Source: Parietaria judaica
Taxonomy: Eukaryota > Streptophyta > Magnoliopsida > Rosales > Urticaceae
Length of the DNA stretch: 64,000 nucleotides
NCBI GenBank assembly: GCA_954871525.1
Contig: OX940863.1
Span: 37,806,501 to 37,870,500 of the forward strand
Direction: 5' to 3'
Each line of letters opens with the position of its first letter. Within the stretch, counting starts at the first letter, position 1. The position numbers were made by a program, and so were the translations under genes. Positions 34,127-44,531 of the stretch are shown here, in pieces. Under the pieces are notes generated by a model, which did no database searches, had not been told where the DNA came from, and worked only from the letters and a program-made list of their open reading frames with translations.

Positions 34127-37100
34127 ATGTCTCGAAGAAGCGGCGGTAGTTCCGGGGGTCGAAGGGCGGAACATCGGAGCCTACGCCCGAGGGCTACACT
34201 CCCCTTATGCTACCCGGAGAAATATTTCCTTCCCCTCCCAATCCAAATTATCCCGACGATACAGTACGGTCTCTAAGACCTAGTCTAGTCCGGGCGTTGG
34301 CCCACCACCAAGCCAATCCCGAACGTGTTTCCCGAGAAATGGTCGAGGCGGTGGCTCAATCTAGGGGGGAAATAACGATCCTTTTTTCGATCTCATGTTA
34401 CGGGAAGGTGCCGATTACAGAGCTCAAGGTCCTGAAGGTGCCGATCCCGACGAACCTCAAGGTCCCGAAGATGCCGATCCCGACGAAACTCAACCTCCCC
34501 ACGATGCCGATCCCGACGACTTTCAAACGCCGCCCTCGGTCCGTGGTTCAAATGTCGGGGTTTACAACCGCGGTTCTCCTCTACCTTCGAATCACGATAG
34601 CGGGGAAGCCTCCGTTGCCCGTCCTCGACGACATCGACGTCCTTCAACCGGGTAATAACCTTTAGTCGTTTCTCTATTTATAGCTATTAGTCATTTTTCT
34701 ATTTTATTAATTAATAATAATTAATAATTAATAACTTAGTACTTAGTAATAAATAATAATTAATAATCAATAATTAAAAATTAAAAATTAATAATCATTT
34801 TCGAATTTCTTGAAAGTCTTAGTATGCTCTGTGGTTGCGGTTCCGACTGATCTTCCACATCAGAAACGAATTTCTTGATATTTTTTGTTATGTAATAATC
34901 ATTTAATTCGTTAATAATCAATTAATCATATTAGTTTAATTAAACTTTAAATAGTTACTTAAATAAGTTAAAGAAATAAAAATGTGGTGATAATTATAAA
35001 GTTTCTACGGATTATGGTGTCTTAGAAAGATTGATTTTTAAATAAGGTTTGCTTTGCAATCTCCTCCAAGCTAGCCTGGGAACCTCGGGGAGTTCTGTCT
35101 AGAAAAGCTTGGGCCTAAAGCGAGATCATAGCATCCTTTCCAGTCGATCTGGCCGTGGAACCTCGGGGAGTTCCGACCAAAAGAGCTTGATAATTATTTC
35201 CACACATAGAAAATACCATTTTTAATTTCGTTAACTCTTTTATTTAACTATATGAAATTTAATTAGATTAATATGATTAATATTAAAATTTAATAATTGT
35301 AATATAAAATTTAATAATTGTAATTTTATATTAAACTCTTAATAATATTCTTTTGTTTTAATAGAGCATCTACTTCGGGCTTGGCGTGGGGACGACCAAA
35401 CACTGCCCCCGTGTGGAACTTTTTTGACGAAGATCGGCGGGTGGAGAATGGCCAACGATTTAAACTCGCCACGTGCAAAAAGTGCGGCCGCACACTTGAT
35501 GCGATGGGTGACCTGGGAACCGGCTACTTGAAACGACACGCAAGAGCATGCTTCCCGACCGGGGAGCTTGACGAGGTAAACACAGCACAGGTAAGTGCAC
35601 TTACGACCCCAAATTTACGGAAATGGACACTCGAATGGATACTGTCTACGGGGGCACCGATGAGTTTGATGGAACATCCTGCGCATACACAATATATGCA
35701 AACGATTAATCCGTCTTACCAGCAGTTTTCCCGTACGACGTATACTAGGGACATGGAACAAGCTTATGCTATGCAAAAAAACTATTTGGTCAAATTTTTT
35801 AAAATGTCTAGAATAAACGTTGCTTTCACGACTGACTTGTGGAGCGGTCCAATGCTAAACGATTATTTGAGTCTGACCGCTCATTACGTAGACGAAGATT
35901 GGGAGCCGTGTCAAAAACTTTTAAACCTAGCACCATTCGACTGTCGCCATACCGGCTAAAACATTTCCGATAAATTAATAGAACTATTAAGTGATTGGGG
36001 TTTACAAAATCGTGTTATATCTATAACCTTAGATAATGCCGCAAACAATAATGCCGCTATTACTATCTTGGAGACTAGTTTGCCCGTTACTCAATTTCGT
36101 AATATTTTACATCAACGGTGCGGTTGTCACATTATAAATTTAATCGCACGAACGGGCGAACGAGTAATTTCAAGTCACGTAGAAAAAATACGCGGTATTG
36201 TTGATTGGATAAGGCATTCTCAAACCACCAATAGGTGGAGACGATTTTGTAAAGATCACAATCATAAAGTTAACAGGTTCGGATTAGATAATAATACACG
36301 ATGGAACTCAACGTATCTAATGGTTTCAGTTGTGTGTAGACAGAGGCTACCATTGGACCACTTCCTCCACTTGGAACTCGAGCCGTCAGCGCAAATCTCG
36401 GAGGCGGAATGGACAACCGCAGAAAAATTCACTAAATTTCTTAAACCGTTTTATGCTGTTACTTTAAATTTTTCAAACAAAAAACGCCCGTCTTTGAATC
36501 ATGGGATCTCAGCTCTATTTGAAATTACTAACACTTTTTCAGAATTCGCAAACGACCCTATTATTGCTCCCCTGATTGAAGGAATGGTTGAAAAATTCAA
36601 AATTTATTGGGATCCACCCCTTTTTTCGTATTGCTTCGGTTCTATATTAGACCCTCGTATTATGTTTACTTTCGGTCCAATAATGCTAGCAATCGGGCAA
36701 AACATAGGGGTGGATTACACTGATTACATTTCGGTTGTTAATGAAGCTTTTTATGAATTGTACAGGGAATACGACCGGCGGTTCCCACAGTTCAACGCCG
36801 AGGAGGAGCGGCGGACAGTGATGCAAAGCCCAACCAAGTCCGCACTAGCGTTTAGCCGGAGGCTCAAGCAACGATTGGATCGCGGTGAAGCAACGGGATC
36901 TGGTTCGGCACCGGCACGGACGGAAGACACGGACGGCTTGCCAGAAGAAGTCAAATGGTACTACGGCCTTCGCATCGACGACGAATCAGCTGAGTTCGAT
37001 GTCATCAATTGGTGGAAGAATGAACGGGAAAGATTCCCGATATTGGCGAGAATGGCGAGGGATATACTGTGCATCCCCATTTCAAGCGTTGCTTCGGAGA

Positions 37101-37282
37101 GCGCATTCAGTACGGCTAAGAATATCATCGACGACCGGAGGTCGTCAATAACCGGCACACACCTCGAGCAAGCCATGGTATTGAACGACTGGATGTTCCA
37201 CAACCCCGTAATCGCCCAACGGTCCGAACCAACCGAGCTTGAGCTTATGACACAAAGGTTTAACGATTGGTTCCCCGAGTGA
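34127..37282 (+). pseudogene. hAT (Ac-like, BED zinc finger) transposase, broken
   Basis: It would cut and join the element ends at the inverted repeats. Exon 1 (from ATG at 34127 to about 34651) is acidic and Pro-rich and shows two frame changes, near 34170 and at a G run near 34370. A GT..AG intron of about 0.7 kb fits 34652-35363. Exon 2 encodes a BED-type finger (CKKCGRT then HARACF, 35480-35555), the RNase-H-like core (FTTDLWSGPM at about 35825; ITLDNAANNNA at about 36030; HQRCGCHIINLI at about 36110) and the C-terminal dimerisation region (WWKNERERFPIL, then SSVASESAFSTA near 37085). A single in-frame stop at 35957 splits exon 2; the rest of the frame is open to 37282. The three breaks prevent full-length protein from this copy. 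Residue assignments rest on recalled family patterns. Confidence 0.88.
34425..34523 (+). repeat. Three tandem 33-bp units in hAT exon 1
   Basis: Units at 34425-34457, 34458-34490 and 34491-34523 encode an 11-residue acidic repeat around (D/G)ADPDE/D. They are nearly identical, with a conserved GATGCCGATCCCGACGA core. The repeat preserves frame, so it expanded while the protein was still being translated, or by chance since. Confidence 0.85.
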
Positions 37283-37747
37283 TGCAATGTAACGCCAATA
37301 ATGATGTGCTATTTCCTCTCTTGGTTTTATTCCCTAAGGAGGGTTTTACAAGAGAGGTTTTAGTGAGACATCTTGTAATATTTACACTGAATATTTACAG
37401 CTTTCTTCCACCTTATTGTAATATTCACAATGAATAATACAACTCTTTTTTTTAATATCTCGTTTTGTCATATTTATTTATTTCTTATTGAATTTTTAAA
37501 AATTATTAATATGTTACAAATGAATATTTTTTAACATATCTTACCAATTAAAAATTAACATATAAAGTATAAATAATAAATTATAACATACTTAAATATT
37601 AATTTAGAAATAAATAAAGTATAAATAAATTTTTTAAATAATTTAACACTTAAATTCGGATAAAAACTAATAAAATTAAACATTGGAAACAAACATTGAA
37701 CTTTTGCAGCAACCCTTTTTCTGGTCCACTTCCTCCCTTCCTCTTCA

Positions 37748-37850
37748 AATCGCGACTTGGTCGCGATTCACCACGACGCCTCACGCCGCAACCCATCGCG
37801 ACGGACTTCCTCGCGATTTTGGCGGCCACGTCGCGACGCGCCGCGACGTC
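37748..37850. repeat. Right subterminal TCGCGA array of the hAT element
   Basis: ATCGCGACTTGGTCGCGATT, ATCGCGACGG, CTCGCGATTT and CGTCGCGACGCGCCGCGACG mirror the left array. They sit at a similar distance from the terminus. Confidence 0.75.
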
Positions 37851-38589
37851 GCCATGTGCAGCACTACTTGTTTGTTTGTAGCTTTAGTTTTGGAAATGAG
37901 AAAATAACAGCATAAATATTTTAAAGTTAAAAAATTATTGATATACTTTAAAATTTTTAAAGTAGCATCACAAATACTTTTTTTAAAAAATATATTTGTT
38001 ATAGCGTATTTTTGGGCTCATTAAAAATGCAGGCTTCCTGGACGAAAGTCAAGGCCCATCGACAAAATCAAAGCCCATTAACCCAACTCCAAGCTCATTT
38101 GGCGAAGCCCAGAAGACTGGGCCCGAAGACGAAGCTCAAAGGCCAAAGGGACATCCCTAAGAGCTGGTCTAGGTGACCAGCTAAGCGATGACAACCCATG
38201 AGGCCATTGACGACCATGTAGCAGGATCTCGACGACCAAGAAAGCTGCGACAACCTTAGGTGCTGCCGACAACCTTTTCCTCGTCTTAGGGCCGAGAAGA
38301 GGTTTGTGCATGCAATGTACCTAGGCGACAAACAAAGCCACATGAGCGACGACCACTACGTCTGGCAAGGGAGCATGATAACCATTACTATTTCCTATAA
38401 ATAGGAGGTTCCTCCTCCTCATTTGGACACACTTTCTTCCACACTTGGAACTCTCTCTCTCTCTAAATTGAGAACTTCTCTATCTAGAATTCTCTTCCTT
38501 CTTGCGAGTCAGGATTCGGACACTCTGCTCATCAAGGTCTCGCCTATCCTCGTTCCTCAGGAACAAGGATGATATTCGAGCCATGTCGA

Positions 38590-39341
38590 TGTAATCAGGT
38601 ATCAACGAGGTTAGGAAGAATGTCTAGACAAGTATATCAACAAGTAGAGAAACAACCTAGATTACCAAATATGCGCATAAGGTAAAGAACAAATGAACAC
38701 GAGATATTTGGTAACGCAGTTCGCAAACCCCTCGTGGGAAACTAATTTGCGGGGCACTTACCCATATACTTTATTCCACTGGAAAACATTTACGAATGTT
38801 ACACGGTCATACATGATATTTAAATGAGTTTCACAAGGGAATAGATTAACTCCCCCTCAAGACCAGGCACAGCTGGTAATCCGAATCCAGGGAAAAAGCT
38901 CAGAACAATCTTGCGATGTCTTCTACTGTCCACAGTCAGTCGTCACTTCACTCAAGCGAGATCTCAAGACTCTCCAATTCTGATTCAAGCAGATCTGTGT
39001 TTTTCGTTCAAAGTGCTCGATGTTCCAGCCACATCTAGCAAAGGCTAAATAAGCCGGTCTTCTTGGCATCCATAATGCGACATTCAGAGCTCCACGATCA
39101 GGGGGATTGATAGCACCAATGGTAATATCATTCAAATCAATCCAGCAACAATCAGATGAAGAATTTACGACTGAGCTGGCTGATCGCGGAGATTGCTCAA
39201 CGAAAATCTTTGACTTCATCAAGAGATCTCTTCAATAAAAGCGCACATCTTCAGCAACTTGTTGACACTTCCTTTGTCTGGACACAACCTTTTTATACAA
39301 CACATAATGACAAAACACAAAGAAGAAACAATGTTCTTACA
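38590..39341 (-). repeat. Sirevirus 3' LTR
   Basis: Plus-strand ends are TGTAATCAGG and AATGTTCTTACA; on the minus strand the LTR runs 39341 to 38590. It lacks a short TTCTCTTC-containing insertion that the 5' LTR has near 48735. Confidence 0.9.
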
Positions 39342-39343
39342 AA

Positions 39344-39354
39344 CTCCCCCTTTT
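39344..39354 (-). other. Polypurine tract of the Sirevirus
   Basis: On the minus strand AAAAGGGGGAG lies 2 bp before the 3' LTR. This is the expected primer site for plus-strand DNA synthesis. Confidence 0.85.
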
Positions 39355-39559
39355 GGCATTATGTGGATCAATAACCCAATCACCACACAAACTAAAAGAA
39401 AATTGTTTTGGAGATAAACAAAAAGAAAACAGCATAAACATATGTCTTAACATTAAACAGAAGAAACAAAACAAACAACAAAGAAAACTAAATTATTACA
39501 ACTTCTCCTTCTTATTGAGAGAGGTAAATGCCAAAGGGGTCTTCATCGGAGCAGAGTCT

Positions 39560-42500
39560 TCAATCTTGATGAGCTGACTTCTGTAGCTCAGCTAGGCGCA
39601 GTTTGGCTTGGTGAAGAGTGTGCTGGAGTAATTCAATTTGAAACGTTGTGGTTGAGATAAGTTCTTGAAGCTGAGTGATTTCGGCATTGACAGTGGAGGC
39701 GGAAGCCGGAGATGTGGTTGAGGAAGATGTTCCAACATGAGGTCCAACAGGGATGAGTTCAGGTTGCTTTCCCTTGATCATGGATGGATGGAACTTGAAG
39801 GCAACCACATTGATGAGGGAGTCCGAGGCTTCTCGAGTCACGCCTTGATCTAGAATCATTGTCGAGAGAAGGCAGGGAAGACTAACAGCCATCCTGAGAT
39901 CCTTGAAAGAGACAACCCAGCAGAGTTGATCGAACATGACACGGCCAAGATTGAAGGGAATGGACTCACCCAGATAGAAGAGCAGCTTGACCATTTCACA
40001 GGACACCTTGGAGGGGTTGGATGTGGGAATGAGAAGTAGTGTGGCCAGTCGGTAAAGTAGGAAGTACTTATCGGAGAGATCAGTGGAGCTTAAAGACATG
40101 TCCTCGTCGCCATTCTAAATCTGGCCATGGGTGATGGTGGAGACCATGTCCGCACGAGAGTAGGACTCTCCATTCGGCTACTTCTCAGAGCTATCGGGAG
40201 CATCCCAACCGACGTAGTGGTTGAGAAGTGCTGCACTGAATTCCACTAACTGGCCTCGAATATAAACTTTTTTGAACCACATGCTATTGTGATCACTCGT
40301 ACTGGGAGTAATGTTGGCCAACAACTATTTTAAGAGAACAGGATAGTACCCACTTGGAGAGGTGCTGTGTTGGAGTAGGCCAAAGTCGGTCACCAGCTGA
40401 ACAAAGCCACACGGGGTGAAGCTCTTGAGGTCAAAGGGGCGATCAACATGAATTGGGCGAGAAGCGATGTAGTCATTGTAACGTTGCTCAGCAGCTTTAC
40501 TGCGAAACTTTTCACTGTAAGGAGCAACGACTTTGCGGGATCCGGCCACCACCTCAATTGTGGGATCCTTGTTAGTGGCAGAAGTTGCATGTGGACTTGT
40601 TGGAACATCGGGGTCCACAATAGGGGATTTGCCACGGGATGCGGATGAACGGGAAGGAGGCACACTAGGTAAGGGCTGAGGCGTTAGTTTAGCTTTTTTA
40701 GCAGGACGAGCAGAGGAACGGGACGTCACAGAAGCCTTCTTCTTCTTCGTGGTCGCTTGAGTAGTAGCCTTGGAGGAAAGAGACTTAGGAGGCTTAGATG
40801 TCTGGACAGGTGCTAAAGGCTGAGCCGGAGCCTTTTTCTTCGAAATCTTGGATATGGGTACATCATCATCAGTATCCACATCCACAGGAACTTCAGCAGC
40901 AGGGACAGAGAAGTCGGGAGGCACTTGAGCAGAGGGGGCTCCAAGAGACTGGAGACGTTCCCCCGTAGCACTGTCAACATCGATAGCTTCATCAATGAGG
41001 GGAAGCTCTGTAGGCAGGGCACCGTCATTAGGTTCTGAAGTCTTCGCAGTGGGAGGTGGACTTGTGTGGACATCTTCAGTCACTGACGACGTCGCACGAG
41101 GAGGCGAAGGGACCAGTGAGGGTGTTGGCAAATCTTTAGCAGGCACCGACACCTCAGACTCGACATCTTTCTGAGTGACCGGCGGAGGAGACGGATCGGC
41201 TTCAGGGGTTACCGACACCACCGGAGAATGACACGGTATGATTGACGAAGGTGAGGACTCCTTGGTGCAGTCATCAGTGGGTGTAGCCACCGCAAGAGTT
41301 GGGGGTGTTGGACATGTGTCCTTAAACAAGTAGTCATTTCCCTAATTGTAAAAGATTTTGACCAAAGTCGTTGAATAAAAAATGTTACTTATTATGTTAA
41401 TCTTATTATAGTTTCTGGTAGAGTAAAATAGAATGTTTGTTCTATAGTTCATAAAGGATGCAATTATGTTATTATTATCACAACCGAGTCAATGTGAGGA
41501 AGAATTTTATAATCATAATAAATGGACTTAAAATGTCCGTGACCTGATTAACTGGGTGGGAGCCCATTAATCGGATAAGGTCATTAATGTAACTAAGTGA
41601 TAATCCTATTCGGGATTAAGTGTGTGTGTCACACTCACTAGAAGTGCATTAAGTATGAAGCGGCTTCATACTGGACTGGACCTGACTTAAACTTCGGAAG
41701 TTGTTATATAAGGCCGTCACTAACAACTTGGAGTTGAGTCACTAGTAGATGATAAAATGGATATTCGATCTAAGTCTTGAGTAACCTCGAGCCTGGACTA
41801 TTGACTTGATTGTTCTTTGATTTAACTGATAAAGAACACATTTTACTGTCGTTCCCAATGCTGCTATTTTGGGAACATGATAGTCAACAGATGAGGGTAG
41901 CTTGGTCATAGACACGGACATCACATAGCTCTCTTCAGAGTCAAGATGATTCCCTTGATTGTTAGTGGTGAGAAGTGAGAGGTACCCGCGCGCAACTTAT
42001 GAATCGAAACCATAAGTGGGTTACTCATGATATTACTGACTGAGTCAAGGATGAAAATGCAATGAGGGGCATAGCGGTAGAAACCGCCTGCTCATGTGTG
42101 GATCATCAAGTGAAAGATCAATAACCCGAATTTTGTATATACATATGAATGTGTAGAAATAATGCGGCCCAAGTAAATGTGTGAGTTGGGCTTACACGAA
42201 TTTGCTTGGATTTAGAATTTCCAAATATGCGGCATAAGTACCTATGTTTAGGTATTAATGAAAAACTTGAAATTAATTTGGTTCATTAGATCGGTCAAGT
42301 TTGATCTTAACCGTTGGATCATGATAATTAATTTGGAAAGCTAAATTAAAAAATGACTTGGTGACCAAGCATAAATTTCGAAATTGCTTAATTAATTATA
42401 TCCATTGGATTAGTTTAAGATTTAATCTTAACCATTGGATTGGAAATTAATTAATATGTAAATATGGAATGCCAAATTCGAATTTATTATAAAGGGAGGT

Positions 42501-44151
42501 CGAATTCTATTACTTGGTAATCAAGTTTGGAGAGTTGACTTTGTTATGGAATTAATTCCAACCATTGGATCAAGCGTATTGATTTCGAATTTTCCATAAG
42601 GGTACATAGGGAATTTGAATTCTCTTATATAAGGAAGTGATTAGATAATTGATTTATTCATGGTTTCCCTATTTGGTTAAATCCCTAATTAATTAGAACC
42701 ATTGGATCTTTGGTGATTCAATCTTGGCCATTGGTTTGAGTAATTAATTATATTTACCTATCATAGAATTCGAAATTCAAGGAAGGAAACTTCCTTTATT
42801 GGTTTTTCCATGAGCCTATAAATACAAGGCTCATTCTACACATTTCACACACCTTCCCCAGAGCAAGAATTCGATCTCTCTCTCTCTCTCTAGAGTCTGC
42901 GAATTTCTTAGCTTCTGATCTCTCTTTTCTGGTTCGGTTTAGTGAGACGTTGTTCTCCGAAAGCTTTAAAAGAACCATCAGTTAAAGTTTTTGCGACGGA
43001 GTCCTGCCGGCGAAGCCCATGCTTCGGTACGAGGACTCCAAGAGAATATCCCGGAAGATCACGGGAGTTTCCCTCAGCATCGGCGAAGCCCTGCCCAGTT
43101 CAGAACACGCAGCCGGAATCGTCATCATCTAAGGTACGGCCTTATGCATTGGGTTAATAAATGCAAACCTTTATTTACAGTTTATTTATTTCCTATAGAC
43201 TAGATTATTAATAATGAATTTATGAAAAGTTAAATTAGTAATAATTTATCAGATCTTGATTTTGGTTATCATACGATGTTTAAATCATTGTCTGGGTAAC
43301 AAGTTTTTCCGCTTTAATTTTTTTTTTTAAATTTTACCTAGACGGTTTGACGGCATAAATCGTGAAAATATTATCGGGAAACGTAATGAACTTCTTAATA
43401 GGGGGGATAAAAGAGGCTTTAGTTACCAGACCAAGGAGGAGGTTGGCATCTTCACACGTAGCAAAAGAGGCTAGATCGGGCTCATCATCAGGAGGAGGGA
43501 CATCGTGAATCTTTTGCGAGCAGGTTCTTTGCGCATGGATGTGTAGGTGTAGATCGAGAGTCTGCCCCTGTTAGCTCTGGCCTTTTTGTACGTCTTAGGG
43601 CTTGATACAGGAAAGGCCCTCGGGTCAGCTGTGGATGAACTTGTTTGAACATTAGGATTGTCACGAGGGGCTGGAGACTTCAAGGATCCAGAGGCTTCCG
43701 AGATGATCTGTTTGGCTAGGTTGAGCAGGTTGGCCTTGTGTTCTGCGACCGCAGGGGCTTCACACTCTGTTGAGCGAAGTTCAGGTACATGAGCCAACAC
43801 CGGCGAGGTCGCAGAAAGAGTGGCATCAACTAGAGGATCTGCAAGACAAGGACAAACGAAAAACCAGAGCAAATGTGCACGAACAGAGAAGAACCTAATT
43901 AGCAAAAAAAAAATAAAAAATCCAAACAAACCATACGAGAAACACCGAGAATTCGAAGCGAGAGCAAACAGAAAAGGCGTGAGATCAAAACTAAACCTTA
44001 CTTCACATCGGAAGTAGTAGAGGACACATAGTCCAAAGCAGAGGTTTCTTTCGCCATCGATTTCTTGATATGTTTGGGATTTTTGGATTTTGGAATCGCA
44101 GGGGGGTAGTTGAGGCCCAGACGAGATAATCGGCGAGGAGGAGCAGCCATG
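39560..44151 (-). pseudogene. Sirevirus accessory (env-like / 'putative plant transposon protein') ORF, split by a solo LTR
   Basis: Minus-strand ATG at 44151 begins MAAPPRRLSRLGLNYPP. The first exon ends at about 43999 before GTAAGG, and coding resumes near 43840 (DPLVDATLSATSPVL). After the nested LTR 41306-43400 the frame continues as a Pro/Ser/Thr-rich, then Lys-rich segment (KKKAPAQPLAP, SSARPAKKAKLTP). A conserved globular part follows from about 40500 (EKFRSKAAEQRYNDYIASRP, FDLKSFTPCGFVQLVTDF), continuing past a stop at 40325 to 39560 (LSDKYFLLYRLATLLLI, VSCEMVKLLFYLGES). The C-terminus has a heptad-like coiled coil (ITQLQELISTTTFQIELLQ). Such ORFs follow pol in Sireviruses; their role is unknown, and I see no transmembrane segment in the coding parts. 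Stops at 40325, 40186 and 40118 and the LTR make it non-functional. Confidence 0.75.
41306..43400 (+). mobile_element. Solo LTR, family 1, copy C (2,095 bp)
   Basis: It starts TGTTGGACATGTGTCC like copy A, and its 3' end reads CTTCTTAATA instead of the usual CCCAACA. A GGGGG duplication flanks it (41301-41305; GGGGGG at 43401-43406). CTATAAATACAAGG at about 42817 is the promoter. Compared with copy A it lacks several hundred bp in the middle. It interrupts the Sirevirus accessory ORF, so it is younger than the Sirevirus insertion or was carried with it. Confidence 0.82.
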
Positions 44152-44531
44152 GAGATAGAAAAAGAAAAACAAGGGAGATCGTGGGGAGAAAACTTCGGAG
44201 AGCAGAGATAGTGGGAGCGAGAGGTTTGAACACATGAACACACAACAGTACACGATTGGTTATAAGGAGAAGTAACCGTTGTGTGACATGATGACGAACC
44301 CCCCAATCACAGCCTTTAAACAATTTTAAAAATTCCCACGATTTCTTGCTAAAAATAACTGCTCCAGAAATCACTCGAGATTGACAAAATTAAACCCCCG
44401 TTGATTTTTTTTTTTTAAATTAATTTTTTTATGTAAAGAAAATAAATAAAAAATAATTTTTTTATTGTATTTTTGAAGAGATAAAAAATAGAGATTTAAA
44501 CAAGAATGTACATATTAGGAGAAGAGAGTAC

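Larger units (their letters stand above)
33555..37866 (+). mobile_element. Complete hAT transposon, 4,312 bp
   Basis: The left end TAGAGCTGCACAT and the reverse complement of the right end TAGTGCTGCACATGGCGACG form inverted repeats. A perfect 8-bp duplication CTTGTTTG flanks it (33547-33554 and 37867-37874). Clusters of TCGCGA words occupy about 33583-33690 and 37748-37850. The element carries one transposase gene on the plus strand. The clean ends and duplication point to a fairly recent insertion, although the transposase is already broken. Insertion lies about 310 bp upstream of the expansin start codon and separates the proximal promoter from older upstream DNA. Confidence 0.93.

Noticed and set aside
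34393..34665. Antisense and alternative frames over hAT exon 1
   Set aside because: They are shadows of the in-frame 33-bp repeat; the frame leading to the intron donor at about 34652 fits the transposase better.
43471..44253. Single 260-codon minus-strand ORF as a membrane protein
   Set aside because: Its hydrophobic middle is the translated intron of the Sirevirus accessory ORF (GTAAGG after 44000 to an AG near 43840), so the apparent transmembrane segment is not coding.
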